Assembly: GCA_030533445.1 (NCBI GenBank)
Contig: CM060080.1
Coordinates: forward strand, 24,225,552-24,289,551
Direction: 5' to 3'
DNA: 64,000 nt
DNA from: Cyprinodon diabolis
Taxonomy: Eukaryota > Chordata > Actinopteri > Cyprinodontiformes > Cyprinodontidae
Shown: piece by piece, positions 11,506-23,869 of the stretch
Layout of the letters: the number at the start of each line of letters is the position of its first letter
Numbering within the stretch: position 1 is the first letter of the stretch
Position numbers and translations under genes: made by a program
The notes under the pieces: model-generated
What the model saw: the letters and a program-made list of their open reading frames with translations, nothing else
Database searches by the model: none
What the model was told of the DNA's origin: nothing

Positions 11506-14500
11506 TAAAAAAAAGAAGAAAAAAAAAAACCAAGTAAATTTTGATGAAACAGAAAACAGAGAAAAAAATGGAAAAATTTTCTCTGCACAGATATACAAAG
11601 ATCCTAGATATATTCCGAAAGACACAATTTGTGTTGGTCAGATAAAACTCCATTGACTACAATATAAATACAACTAAACTAAGATACCATTATATTTCTG
11701 AAAATTAGGGAACAATTGACTGGAGTCTGAGCCACTGCAGCTCCCTTTCTCACATGGCCTGCGTAGTTAAAAAATATGTTGGACCATCACAGTTCAGCAA
11801 GACCCATAAAGAGTTAAATACACAAGGCAAAATGCCTAATTGTCTCAACCTTTAGTGTCGTATGTCTGCTGACTGTTGTAATGAGTGATGATTAATTCAC
11901 TAGTGTTACAGAGGCTTACGTTGCGTCTGTGCAGGAATGTCACTCTTTTTGTTTTGGCCCATCATTTGATACAAGAACACACATTAACAATCTCGAAATA
12001 TAAGTATGTAGGACTTTGGCTTCCATGAATCACGTACCCAAGAGGTTGTGACACAAAGAAACACACGCTATGCCACTGCTTACACACTTCAGATAAATAG
12101 TCCCTTGATTAACCTGACCACAGTGCATTACCGTCTGAAATGTTAGCCTACAACACAGAAAAGGCTTGTTAGGGGAAAAAAACCTTTCTTGCCTTAGAAG
12201 TCTGTCCAGTTGCTTTTTGGCAAAGCCAATGTCTACATAAAGCTCTCAGATAACAGGCGGTATCAATGAGTAATCCATTATTTGGTCATCTTTCAGGCTG
12301 CAGTGCTGACAGCATGGAATGACAAGTATTTTAACAGGAAACACTCATCATACTCATGCTGCAACTTGTCGTTTTTATCACGTAGACCCGCTCACACAGT
12401 CATCTGTGCTTCACACACACTAAAAGGAGTGCTGTAATGCAAAGTGGATCCGACAAGTCGTGCTGGGGAACACGGTGGCCACCTGCTCTGTGAGAGACTT
12501 TCATCTGTGTGTGTTAAACTGCCTGACTCACAGAGCCGATGCTGTTCAGGATGTCGTAACTGACCTGGGGTCAGACAGGGGTTGGGCTGTTAGGGGAGAT
12601 AAGCCATTTGCTGAGACATACTGGAAAGCTAAGCTTCAGATTGTTTACTTGTACCATAACATCTTAATATAACATGAAGGAAACTTCAGTTATTTCTACA
12701 AAGTAAACCTTGTACAGTTTCAGACTGCTCCCTGAAAGCTGGAAGAAAGAAAGCTAGACCATCTCCAAGAAACAACCAAACCCAGACTCATCCATCAGTT
12801 TGACTAATGGAGGCAATCTGAAGCAAGCAATTTGTCACTAAGTAATGGAATGTGATAATTTAAAACAAGAAAAAAATCTCCATTACCTTATTTAAAGTGC
12901 ACAATATCTAAATCTCCTATTAAGGATAGGAATGCTAATTTCATCATCAGATTGTATTTGTTTGATCAAATTAGGGGCAAATACACATATTTTAAGAAAT
13001 TTGTACTTATTTTTAGATATTCCTGTGATAGCATATCCCCCGTTTTCTGTTTAGGATTTAGATCAGGCCAGTTTGCTGGTCAATAAAGCACTCTGTTATC
13101 ATACCACATGTTCTCAGTTATTTTCTTATTGATAAATGTCATCAAAGTCTCTCCTCCATGCCTTAAGACTTTAATTTCTAAATGAAACCTAAAACATACT
13201 GATATAACAGCTGAACAGCAGTTTAATCTTTTTTTTTTCCTTAGCCCTTTTTATGACACATCTGCTTATCTAATATAATGCTATAGTTACATCCCATCTC
13301 CTGTATGTGTGGTGGTTTAGAAGCATTGCCTCCAGCCATCACACATCCTTACATTTTTTTCTTTCTCAAATTTTCCTTCCAGAAAATCTTTCATTAATAT
13401 TCCCTTTTTAGAATGACCTTTGGATTCTTTAAAGAAATTTCTGCTGATTAACTGTCAATAGCCCAGTGTTTATTGTGTAGACATTAGCATGACACATCTG
13501 AGTTAAAAATCCTTCTTTTGGGTGGTGCTTTTTGGTTTCCAACTCTCGCTGGGTTCCAGTATTACAGCACTAGACACACACACAGGCACGGATGGATATA
13601 AGTGTTTAGTTATTGGGTGATGCACTGGCTGAACATCTAAATTGTAAATTAACTCCCCAGGCAAGATAACTCACATTTCCCATATAGCACCTGTTAGTGA
13701 TCAGAATTCCTTTAACACCACTGGAAAGCATGTTGGTAAAACCTAACAGAGCTGCAGTTCTTTTGGATGCAGTTTAGTAGTATTTCCAGTAGAGGGCATG
13801 CTAGATGAAGGATGCGTTTGGTTGAGAAATTGGCTCTTTGCACTTGTTTATGTTTTATTTAGCTTGAAGATGCAGAAGTTGTTTATTTACCTAATGGTGT
13901 TCGCGTGATAATTCATAGTTGCGTGCCAGACGAGGGCTTGAGTTCACAATTGGAATGATAATAGCAGCTTTCCTCAATCCAGGGGTGGAGTGGAGGGCAG
14001 CTTCCCTTCATGGACCCTCCGCTCTCTTTTTCCTCACTTTTACCCTCCGTCTCTCTCTGCACATGGATAGTGGAGTCCCCTTGATGCTTTCCAGATGTCT
14101 CAGCTCAGCGATCAGATTGACAAAACCCTTCCTCTTCTCTTCAAATTGTTCTCAATCATGTCTTCTAACGCACGCACGCACACCCCCCCCCCCCCCCCCC
14201 CCACTCCCACAGTCCTGTGTCTTGGTAAGGAGACATTTTCTTGGCACAGAGCACATATTTGTATATATAATCCTTCATGGATGGCTCGCGCTGCAGAGAA
14301 ATAATCCCTCTTTTCTTTTAAAATGTGATATTTTTCTGTCAAATCAGGATCAAATTAATGTCTTATGCAGGGCTCACTTTACATGTTAAAGTAGCACTTC
14401 TTTTTCAAGATTAAAAAACTCTTGTATTATGATTAAAAGTTTTATTATTTTTTGTTTCATATTGTTTCATTAACTCTTTATGGATGCATTATTTGATTCA

Positions 14501-14840
14501 TCATTTAGGACAGAACTAGGCTGTTTTCAGCCTTAAGGCTCAGACTGGAGCACTTCAGGCTGCAGAAATGTTTCATCACAGCGTCTGTCTGAGCAACTAG
14601 CTCGTATTGGATCTCCCTGTCATGCTGCTTGTAGCTGAGATAACACATCTTTCCTCTGTACCCATTTATAAAATCTGACAGAGATCAAACACTAACAATG
14701 CTTCTTTCAGTTTGTCATACATTTAAAACAGACATTTGGCTTTTTGAGATCCAAACCAAGAAAACAAAAATGTGTTTAACTCGATCTACTATGCTACACT
14801 AGACCAAGCTTGCCTAATGATTCATCTCTGTTTTTCATAG
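11506..14840. other. Non-coding stretch, probably dnajc17 intron
   Basis: No supported exon. A piece near 13045-13130 resembles a common fish DNA-transposon consensus (GATTTAGATCAGGCCAGTTT). A run of 20 C lies at 14183-14202. Confidence 0.4.
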
Positions 14841-14966
14841 GGTTCCCTTTCAAATGAGCGTGACTATGAGACGATAGTGATGATGAGGATGAGGCAGGCC
14901 GCCGAGCGTCAGAAGCTCATAGAGCAGATGCAGAGAGAGGACGACGATGAGGCTGCAAAGTCGTAG
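14841..14966 (+). CDS. dnajc17: dnajc17 terminal coding exon (DnaJ homolog C17, C-terminus)
   Basis: An acceptor TTTTTCATAG precedes 41 codons starting [20 protein letters not shown] and ending EDDDEAAKS, then TAG. This matches the C-terminal tail of vertebrate DNAJC17 (human: [20 protein letters not shown], from memory), an acidic-tailed helix rich in Arg and Gln. DNAJC17 is a nuclear J-domain protein with an RRM, linked to spliceosome function. The J-domain, coiled-coil and RRM exons are not seen in this window, so they should lie before position 1. In human this gene neighbours GCHFR convergently, as here, which supports the call. Confidence 0.9.
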   Translation, partial: GSLSNERDYETIVMMRMRQAAERQKLIEQMQREDDDEAAKS

Positions 14967-15058
14967 CCGGAAGATCAAGACTGGCTTCAGTTTCATAAAA
15001 CTTTTGTGTTTTTATTATTGTTTTGCTGTAGGATATGGTGTGAAAAAGAAACTCTTTT

Positions 15059-15064
15059 AATAAA
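15059..15064 (+). terminator. dnajc17: dnajc17 polyadenylation signal
   Basis: AATAAA about 93 nt past the dnajc17 stop codon, followed by a T/G-rich stretch. Confidence 0.7.
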
Positions 15065-15299
15065 AATGACAAACCTGTGCTATAATTTGTTTTCTCCTCT
15101 CTTCGTTGATGACATATGATGTCCAAGTGCAATGCAAAAAGGTAGACCTGCTACATTTAGTGATAATCTTCATATCAATTTGTACTGCGTCACACAGGCC
15201 TGTAATATTTGAACTTAGATTTGACAACTTTGATGCAGCTTTTTTGTTTTTTGTGATTACACTATCACAAGTAAAGAGCAATGAAATGAACTCTGCATT

Positions 15300-15462
15300 T
15301 AATGCATCACCTTGGGGAGCAGTGGGCTGCCATTGTTTGGTGCCTGGGGAGCAGCGTGGGGTTAAGGGTCTTGCTCAGGGACCCAGAGTGGCAGTCAGGC
15401 TTGAAGTCAGAACCTCTGGATTCCAAGCGTAATGTCCTAACCACTATGCCGCCAACTCCCTT
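15300..15462. repeat. Common teleost interspersed repeat fragment
   Basis: Contains CTTGGGGAGCAGTGGGCTGC, GGTCTTGCTCAGGGACC and CCTAACCACTATGCCGCC, blocks I recognise from a repeat found throughout fish genomes. Class not settled. Confidence 0.55.
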
Positions 15463-15464
15463 TA

Positions 15465-17530
15465 AACTGCCTATTCTATTATTTTCAATATTTTGACTAA
15501 TCTTTGACTTCAGAATTTTCCAAATTCATTCAATAGTACTTTATTAATTGCAAAGGGCAATTCAATATTTTAGTAACTTAATTTTTTTCTTTCTTTCACC
15601 AAGTTGTTGTAGGTGTTGATAGCTGTAGACAGGATGGATCTTCTGTAGCGGTCTCTCTCGCATCAGATCTTGAGAAGCCTCATTCTGCAGACTGTCTAAC
15701 AATGCTCACTGTCTTCCATAATAATTTTGAATTATTTGGGGGGGCAGTTTTTCCAAGTTTGATGACCATGTAATATGATTCATATTTTTTCCCAACTTAT
15801 TTGTTTAAAGCACTATAGCATATGTATATATAAAGTGCACTCTATGTAATATTCATTATTATGATAATAATTACTGTAAATATTACTTCCATGCCTTAAA
15901 GCTTTATTTTTACTTGCAAACTCTGTGAAGAATCAGAGCGGAGATGGAGACCCAGGCCTTCTGTTTTAGTCTATGACCTCCAAAATTCTCATATGTTCTT
16001 AAACCTTGTAGACAGACTTTTCCAGAAGAGCCGAAGCTGTTGTAGCTTTAAAGGGTTTACCAACATCATATTAAACCCGAAAGGGGGTGTCCCTTAAGTT
16101 CATATATATTTTTGGATTCACCAAACTGTTTGCCAGTAAGATTATATACTCTTTGCATAGAACTGTTGTTTCAGGATTATTTTAGTCATTTTTGGGAGAC
16201 TTTCCTTCATGTTCACCTTTTGCTCGCTGCTCTGTCCAATAAACTCCTTGTTTTTCATGTGATCGCAGGACATAAAGCCAACATTTTGCATTCACATTGA
16301 GGTAATGCACTTCTGGGTTTGTGCGAATTCACTGTAGCTCTTCTTTTCCTTGGTCAAGACGCGCCACAGAGTGCTAAATTGAAGCACACACCTTGTTTCA
16401 CCACATCATATTGACCCTGACAAATTTTGAGTCATTCTTAGAAATGTCACAATAATCAGATGAAACACTTGAGATCCTGTAGAGTTCTTGCTTATTTATG
16501 CTCTACAAAGTTGCACGCTATCATTCTTTGAAAAAAATTAGGTCGGGCCTTGTTGTGGTCAGTATGAGTTTTGTAATAGAATCCTCTTGCTTGGGAACAT
16601 ACATCTCTTCTGAACAGTCTGTTTTCCCCGTCTCTCTGGCATAATAGTGTGTCTACTGTGCTTTTCCCCTGTCATTGTGTTAGTTAGAAGCCACATGGAA
16701 GATTTGCAACAACCAATCCAGTCGTGCATCCTCCTGCCACTCCTGCACTGCCTCTCCACAGCTCTGTTACACAATGTCCAGCTGTGAGTGGTCTGGTAGG
16801 AGACATCTGCTGCTCTCCTCCCGCAAAATCCCCTCATAACATGGTTCTGTTTATGTGTATCCTTCTCCCATACCCCAGCAATGTGATAGAAAAAAACACA
16901 ATCAGAAACACACAACCTCTGTCTGAATGACAACAGAGGAAATACAGTCACAGGAAACAAGATTCACCGCTTAAACTGCCCAAAGCCTGCAGAGGTTTGT
17001 GCTTCTGGATGCGAACCAGCAGGGAAGGATGACCTTGTTGCAGCATCATTCTGAGGAAAGATTTATTGTCTTTTATAGCATCATAGTGGTCATGTCTGTG
17101 GATGCCAGAGTCATGTCATGCATTAGACAGCAGGTCTGGATAGAGTTTGGCTGGCAGCATATGCAGGCTGCGGGTTAGTGATCAGGGCGGGCCTCAGACA
17201 CATGCTGACCTACCTGGGGCTCAAATGTAACCACCCAGTGTTATTTGGCAAACAGAAGACCACCCCCCACTCCTTAATGCCCATGCAAGTTTGTCCTCCT
17301 AAATTGTAGAGCTACTTTCAGCATGCCGTGTCATGCGTGTTTATCAAGTTCTGTATTTGATGGTTTGGGGTTTGGTTAACACGTCATCTCCCTGCAAAAG
17401 AACTAAAATACTCTGAAATGTGATAATTTAAACACAATTGCGCATAACCGGCATGAAAAGCAAATTACATACATGGTTTTTAAATTATAATTAATAGATT
17501 ACATGTAGACTTTCCATTAAGAGCAATTTT
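15465..17530. other. Intergenic, no gene seen
   Basis: AT-rich spacer between dnajc17 and gchfr. Frames here (for example 16559-16960, - strand) show no family resemblance and no splice context. Confidence 0.5.
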
Positions 17531-18175
17531 CGTAACTTGCCACAAGTGAATTTCTTGGAATTTCATTCTGCCATTCTTATGTATGCTTTAATCTGGATGA
17601 ATGTTTATGGTTGTTGTCCTGCTAAAAGGTCAACCTCTGCCACCATCCCTATCCTGGCTGAAGAAAAGTTCCCCCACAGCATGATGCTGCCACCAGGTGA
17701 TGGCTGATAGCAGTTATGTGCAGAGTTTGTTTTCTTCCACAAATAGCATTTTGCATGCAGAAATCTCAGTGCCTTCTCAGAGCCATGTCCTCTACACAGC
17801 TTGTGCTGAAATGTTGATTTCTTCTTGCTTTCATTCAATAAAAGGTAGATTTTTACAGATGAACCCACCTAAGCTATGAAACTTCATAGTTCCTCCAAAG
17901 TTACCATGGGCCTATTGGCTGCTTCTTTCACCGATGCTACTCTTGCTCGGTCTGTCAGTTTAGGAGAACGGCCATGTTTATAGGTTTGCAGTTGTGTTAT
18001 ACGTTCTGTATTTTCAGGAGGATGAACAGCACTACTGAACTGTGAGATAGATGCTTGGGTTATTATTTTTTAATAATGTAACCCGACTTCTGACTTCTCC
18101 ACTACTGTATCACTGACCATGCTGCTGTAACTTTGGTTTTCATGATTTTCTGTTGACTAATATCCATTTAATTAC
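17530..18175 (-). mobile_element. Degenerate non-autonomous Tc1-like element
   Basis: On the + strand it reads CCCCCACAGCATGATGCTGC followed later by AGAACGGCCATGTTTATAGG and TTTGCAGTTGTGTTATACG. These are the reverse complement of Tc1 transposase-type sequence (SIMLWG; ARG-P-rich linker) widespread in fish. Many frame breaks. No intact ends found. Confidence 0.6.
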
Positions 18176-19016
18176 CTCCGCTGAGGGGGTTATGTTTTCA
18201 TCTGTGTTGGTTAGTCTGTTTTCAAAATAACTTAAAAAGCTATGGATGGATTTTTCTGAAATAACCCTAACCCACTAAAGTATAGTTTTGATTGTGTTTG
18301 GAAATCAGAGTCCTTTAGTCTGAAGGAGGAGTGGAGAGGCACATAAAGTAATGTGGATTAAGTCCAGGGTGAAGGATCCATTCAGATTTGGGGGGCCATG
18401 TCATCTCCTGGTGTTTTCTGATGTCCACAGTCAATACAGCCTATTATAAGGATATTATTAACCACCTGATGCGTCTTCCTCTGTCAAGCTGTATTGAAAT
18501 AATAATTTCATTTTAACAACAGGGCTTGATATCATGCTGCTTTGGTGACAACTGCCAGTACCCCATTGAAGTCTGTTAAATATTGTCGAGAAGAATATGA
18601 GAGACACCGTGCATAGGACATATTCTAATCTGCTCAGAAACTTCATTTTAGGTTTTCGTCATCTATAAGCCATAATTATCAAAACAGCAAGCAATACAAC
18701 CTGAAATGATTTGACTCTATGTATAATTATGCATGTAATACGAGCTTCACTTCTTAAATGTTTGACAAAAATACTAAAACATTTTTTGAGATATTGATTG
18801 TTTTAAATGTTCCAGTAAACAGTCAGTCAGATTGTCAGTGTAAAGGAAGGGTAATACAAAATGTGAATTGGTGATCTTGCAGGAATTTATATTTATAGTT
18901 AAATCTCTTAGTTAAAAAAATCACAAAATCAAAATTATCTTATTTACATTGTTTATTCATAAACACAATGCAAACTTACTTCACAACGACTTTGGCACAA
19001 ATACAAGAAACTCTGG
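18176..19016. other. Intergenic, no gene seen
   Basis: AT-rich sequence with no supported feature. Confidence 0.4.
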
Positions 19017-19239
19017 CTGTCTGAACATCCGCCCTAATCCCTATATAGGGCTCTACATAGTGGTTAAGCCATTTTAAATGAGTATCTGAATATCAAGAGG
19101 ATGAAAAAGTAGTGTAATTGAAATTTCCTACAATGCACCTTCAAAAGTAGTGATCATCCATTGACACTAAATGAGCAGATATATCCCAGATTGCTTTGTG
19201 AAAGCTCTCCTTGCAAAGCATCATGGGATTTGTTGTAGT
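19017..19239 (+). mobile_element. Palindromic MITE family M, truncated copy
   Basis: Starts CTGTCTGAACATCCGCCCTA and contains the family hallmarks AGTAGTGATCATC and GCAAAGCATCATGGGATTTG. The right terminal repeat seen in the 35627 and 58156 copies is missing. It lies in the 3' flank of gchfr. Confidence 0.7.
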
Positions 19240-19256
19240 GGCAAGCACTGATCTCT

Positions 19257-19262
19257 ATTTAT
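19257..19262 (-). terminator. gchfr: Possible gchfr polyadenylation signal
   Basis: AATAAA on the - strand about 330 nt past the gchfr stop, just beyond the truncated MITE. It is the first such hexamer downstream. Confidence 0.35.
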
Positions 19263-19592
19263 TCACTGGATTGCTGATGGGCCAACAAAACTGAAGTCAC
19301 CTGCCACCATCTTGGTACTCCCTACTCTCACTGAGTCTTGCCCTAAAAATGCCTGTAATGTAATTACCATAACAATGTAATCAATACATGTATATAACAT
19401 GTACATAATCAATTTAGCACTTTTGGCACATCATCCGATAGTGTGTAATATGCTTAATATCTGACTACAGTACTAATATTCTCCATTAAACACTCATTTT
19501 GTTGTGAGGGGTTTGTATAATCCATTATATTAAATGATTTTTAGACTTCATTAATTTCATACTGACTATACAATGTGTCAGTCATTTTAAGG

Positions 19593-22438
19593 CTACATTG
19601 TGGTTAATCCATCTGTCTCCTTGTGAAGACACCACACCAGCGTTTGTCCCACTCCCGTCATCGACAGCATGCGGAAGCCGATCTTCTCCAGCTTGTCGAG
19701 CACCAGGCGGGGTGGGTCATCCACATGGTACTCAGAACTAAAATAAGCATAATAAGCAACAAAGTAATTCTGCCTTGCACAGATGTAGGATTTCTCTCTT
19801 TTAGTAAACTCTGCTTGGTGCTCTGGTGCTTATTCACTTCCTTCCACACCTTGGTTCATTTCCCAGAAGGATTTAAATCAGATTGCCAATGACAACACTT
19901 CCCTGATCTGTATTCCATCACCTTGAATGGTTTACTTTAAATCTGTGAAGCAGAAGCTTTCCTCAACCACAACTTCTTTGTTCCAGCCAACTGATTTGAT
20001 CTCAGCTCTGCTGTCAATATGTGGACTGTAACAGCCAAAAAGGAAAGAAAACCCACTTTTAACTGTCAGAATGAAGAAATATGGCATTCTGAGTCCAGTT
20101 TTCACCAAACCAGCTTAGCTCTGCACATCTGTTGAGGTCAATATTTTAACAGTGCCTTTAGAGATCACCCTTCTTGGTTTGCCAGATGATTGCAGGGATA
20201 TATGTAGTTTCAGAGGGTAATTTTAACCTTGAATTGAATCTACAGCGTCTCACAAAGCGCCATAAGTGTTCTCATTCGGAGCACTTACAAATTGTTTCCC
20301 AGCATGGTTGTTTTTCTTGCACCCAGGTAACTCATTACAGCTGGATCAGAGAACTCGTCCCCTACATTTGTTGGACCAGACTCCTGAAAGACAATAATCA
20401 AAGACATCATATACTGTATAATCTAAAGAACTGGCTGTGGCTGTTATTTGTGCAGCCATATCTCCATATTCACATGCAACCCTGCAGGTACTGAATAATA
20501 ATCCCTAATAATATCTGGGCAGGCTAAAAATAGATGATCCACTGCTTAGAGGCTATAGCATTAGTTTGCTGGAGATGAGCAGAACTGGACTTAAGATGTT
20601 ACACAAGATACTGATAATATACTGTATGTTGAAAATGTTAGAGGGTTCAAGTGTATCAAGTTATAAATGTTCAACAGAAAATTAACTAAATCTTAACATA
20701 GCTTTTAAAGATGCTTCTAATAAAATTAAAACTAAATGTATGATATAAATATGAGTATGCTTATAAATGTTGAATTTTACAGCTTTTGGAAGCGAAGTGC
20801 GTTAATTATCCATAACAGCTTATTTTAAATAGTGAATATCTTGACAGTTTGCCGACATATCGCACACTTAAAAAATAATTGATTTAAGAAAATGTGAATA
20901 TTATTTTAAAACATTTCTAACCCATAAATGTTATGCCATGTCTACACAATCATTAGGACTAGTCCAAACTTGTCCAGCAGAGGGGCAAGGGTTGTATTTT
21001 TATTACAAATGTGTGCAAAATTATGACGATATTTTGCTAATTTTCCATTTAATAAGAAAAAAGTAAAAATTGCTCGAGAATATGTGTGTTCACATGATAA
21101 GATGGAAACACATGCAGTATAGATCATGTGACTCGTGTGATGGAAAAAACTGTTTCCATTTCAGTTTAGCAAAATATGACCATTTTGATACGACTGAAAA
21201 ACCATCCTGTCGTTAATTGTAATTTGCTCAATTTGATAATTAATGGAAACGCACCTACTGACATCCTCTACAATGTGGGTTATGCTAAAGAAGCTGCCCG
21301 TTTACCAAACCCTTTATCAAAACAAGCTAATTAGAAAGAATTAAGTGTGGCAGAAAAAGGTCTCAAACATGACCATTGAAATTAATTTTGAGAGAATGTT
21401 AAGGTGAAGCCAGCAGGTATTGAAAACAGCGGGAGTCGCCCCTTGAAGAGCCTTGGTACCTGCTCACACTGCCACAGGTGCCAAAAGGTACCAACACATG
21501 GTTGATACCACTGATATTCTGCTATCAATGAGCTGAGTGGTCTAACCTACACCCCGTAGAGCAGGGCTGTCCTTCAGAGCTTCTTTCCTGCTTTTCTTTT
21601 ACACACACATCTTTTTAAACAACATCTGCATCAAAAGATGCAAATGTTGTATGATTTAAGTGTGATGGCAATGGGATGTGTTCAAAACTTGCAGTATAGT
21701 TGTTTTCAAGTACTGGACTTGGATTCACATGATAGAAAAGCTCTGAAATAAAAGCCACCCAAGCTTTTTGTGTTGTTATATTATGTTACTCTTAAATATA
21801 TTAAAGAAAGATTAGATTTCAGTTTATTAGCTGTACGGCTATACCATAAAATATATCAGTGTGTATTCAATCAATGCATAAAATAAATTAACCTTTAAAG
21901 GTGATGTAATAATTTATTTATTTGCACTTTTTATTTGAATGAGCTAATAGTAAATCATATAGAATACACATTTCAGTGTGTTGGAGTGAATTTATGCCAC
22001 AACTATAAAATTGTTAAATTATTTTGTAGTTTCTCTGCTGCTGTCTTTTGATGTGGAAAAATAATTAAAATGTATTCCTTACCCAGAAAACAGACTTTTA
22101 CATTTGATTGGTTTATCAACACAGCTTAACCAATTATATTAAAAGGAACACAGATCATTGCAGCAATAAACCAGTAACATATGTTTAAAAAATAAAATTA
22201 ATATTCAGTAAGATCAGTTTGAGATCTGTAACAATGGATGGTTGTCTATTTCCCTTTACATGTAGAAATAAAAGGTTTTCAGATAAGCATTATTATCTAA
22301 AATATTAAAGCTAAAGAAATCCTGCAATCTCCACTGAAAAAGCAATGCACGTATTACTTATGGGGTATATATATATGTATATATATAAATATATATACAC
22401 ACCAGTCGGATCTGCGTGCTGATGAGCATGTAAGGCAT
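19593..22438 (-). CDS. gchfr: gchfr, GTP cyclohydrolase I feedback regulatory protein (3 exons)
   Basis: Exon 1 (22403-22438) gives MPYMLISTQIRL. Exon 2 (20289-20383) gives ESGPTNVGDEFSDP, then VMSYLGARKTTMLGNN. Exon 3 (19593-19737) gives SEYHVDDPPRLVLDKLEKIG, then FRMLSMTGVGQTLVWCLHKE. Exons 2 and 3 have AG acceptors, exon 2 has a GTAAGT donor, and the phases join cleanly. The 84-residue core equals the full length of mammalian GFRP. GFRP is a pentameric protein that binds GTP cyclohydrolase I and mediates feedback inhibition by tetrahydrobiopterin and activation by phenylalanine. Oddities: the usual C-terminal ...HKE stop is absent and seven extra residues (TDGLTTM) precede TAG, giving 91 in all; the exon 1 donor is GTGTGT, running into a TA repeat. 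The gene is convergent with dnajc17, as in human. Confidence 0.95.
22365..22398. repeat. (TA)n microsatellite at the start of gchfr intron 1
   Basis: An interrupted TA repeat lies 4-37 nt inside the intron from the exon 1 donor on the - strand. Confidence 0.85.
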
Positions 22439-22570
22439 CCCTGCCTCTTAGCTTGTCTCCTTTCCTCCCCTGGGAAAGAATCAAGGTGTCCTAAAAGAAG
22501 CGCGTGTCTCTGCAGCTCTGTGCGGAATGAGGAAACGCCCACCAAGACGGACCAATCAGAGTCCAGCTTT
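22439..22570 (-). promoter_or_regulatory. gchfr: gchfr proximal promoter with CCAAT box
   Basis: The sequence is more GC-rich than its surroundings. It carries CCAAT at 22552-22556 on the + strand (ATTGG on the coding strand), about 115 nt upstream of the ATG. No TATA box is clear. The role is inferred from position. Confidence 0.4.
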
Positions 22571-22639
22571 GCAGACACGCAGTGTTGCTCAACACCCACA
22601 GTGAGTTTATTGACATGGGAAGTGCTGGACAATATTTAC

Positions 22640-23500
22640 ACACCCGATCAAATGTTTTCTTTAGACCACTTTTCATCCAGTTTAATTAAAGTTGTGTATT
22701 TTATTTTTTTTTTACATTTTCTCTGCAAACGTTTTCTGTGCAAATATAGGCTGAGAAGATGTATTTTATTTTTCACAAAGCACACGATTTAGGTAATATT
22801 ATGCCATTTTTTCTTTTTTTTTGAACACTTCATATTGAAGTTGCAATGTATTTTCCCTTGGTTTGTTTGCATCACTTGACCCCCAAAGATGAATGATGCA
22901 TACCATAACTCAGAGGAAAATGTGTCTGAAAATACAATCTTCTTCTATGTAAGAAATGTCTGAGTGCTAAAAGAGTCTGATTGATTTTTAACTATGCCTT
23001 GTAGTGCTCTGAGGGAAATAATCATTTTAGAGCTACTATTCTGACCTCTCTTGTTAAAATCTATACAACTAGATTTCCTCTAATTATTAGTAGATGCATG
23101 ATGGACTAATATTTTGATCATAATTTGGTGGTGTTGATTTTTAGTCCAACAGATCATTTTTTTGTCTCTGCTACCATGCACACGCATCACCGATGCAAAA
23201 GTTTGAACTGGCAGCAGATTCCTATAGAGACCGTGAGACCCTTGGTGTGGGGAAACAAATGCTGGTGCCCCCCTTGTGGCTCCCTGGAGCTTTTTACAAA
23301 AATGTATGAAAATCGATTTTTTTTGTTTGTTTTAATATGGTGTACATGAGGTCAAACAATAATCAATTATGTTTTCCAATGCTGTAAACATTTGTATAAT
23401 AAATAAATTGAATCAATAATTTGCGTCATAGCCATAGAGATCAGTGGTCATAACTTGCAACAGCGCGGCGCGATGCCAGGCAAACAAAGTTGTGGGTGTG
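22640..23500. other. Intergenic, no gene seen
   Basis: AT-rich sequence. In human the next gene on this side is RMDN3, read away from GCHFR, but no rmdn3-like exon is visible. Confidence 0.4.
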
Positions 23501-23509
23501 TGTCGGACC

Positions 23510-23865
23510 ATGGATCCCAAAGGGAACAAAAGGAAGATAGCTAATGAGAAAAGAGGATTCAAAGAATGGAGCGAATCATTTGATTTCATTATCAATGAGG
23601 AAGGATTGCCTGCATTTTTGCTTTGTAATGAGAGGTTGTTGAAAAATAAAAATAAAAATTTGGAAAGGCATTTCCAGGGAAGGTTGAATATGCAACACAC
23701 CACCAAGCTGGAAGTGAGAGAAAAAGTGTGATTGCAGAACTTCTGGATAAATTAGAGGAATGAAAAGATAGATTGAAGGAGTGGATTGCATCTCCAAACT
23801 CCACTACTGCTGCTAGTTTTGTTGCAAGGATGGAAAACCGTCCATAGATCAAACAGTCAGCTTAT
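23510..23865 (+). mobile_element. hAT transposon relic with BED-like zinc finger
   Basis: The frame at 23444-23731 includes KRKIANEKRGFKEWSESFDF and LLCNERLLKNKNKNLERHFQ. This resembles the BED-type finger at the N-terminus of ZBED/SCAND3/GTF2IRD2-related hAT transposases. The first finger cysteine is not present (LPAFLLCNE), and the frame closes soon after at GTGTGA. A decayed fragment. Confidence 0.5.
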
Positions 23866-23869
23866 GGCT

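Noticed and set aside
13861..13963. Open stretch after a TTTTATTTAG acceptor (LEDAEVVYLPNGVRVIIHSC)
   Set aside because: Tested as a dnajc17 exon; it matches no DNAJC17 segment and has no donor before its stop.
13919..14389. 156-codon + strand frame with a proline run, and its antisense partner
   Set aside because: Driven by the poly-C tract at 14183-14202; no family resemblance.
16559..16960. 133-codon - strand frame
   Set aside because: No recognisable domain, no splice sites in phase, both strands equally open.
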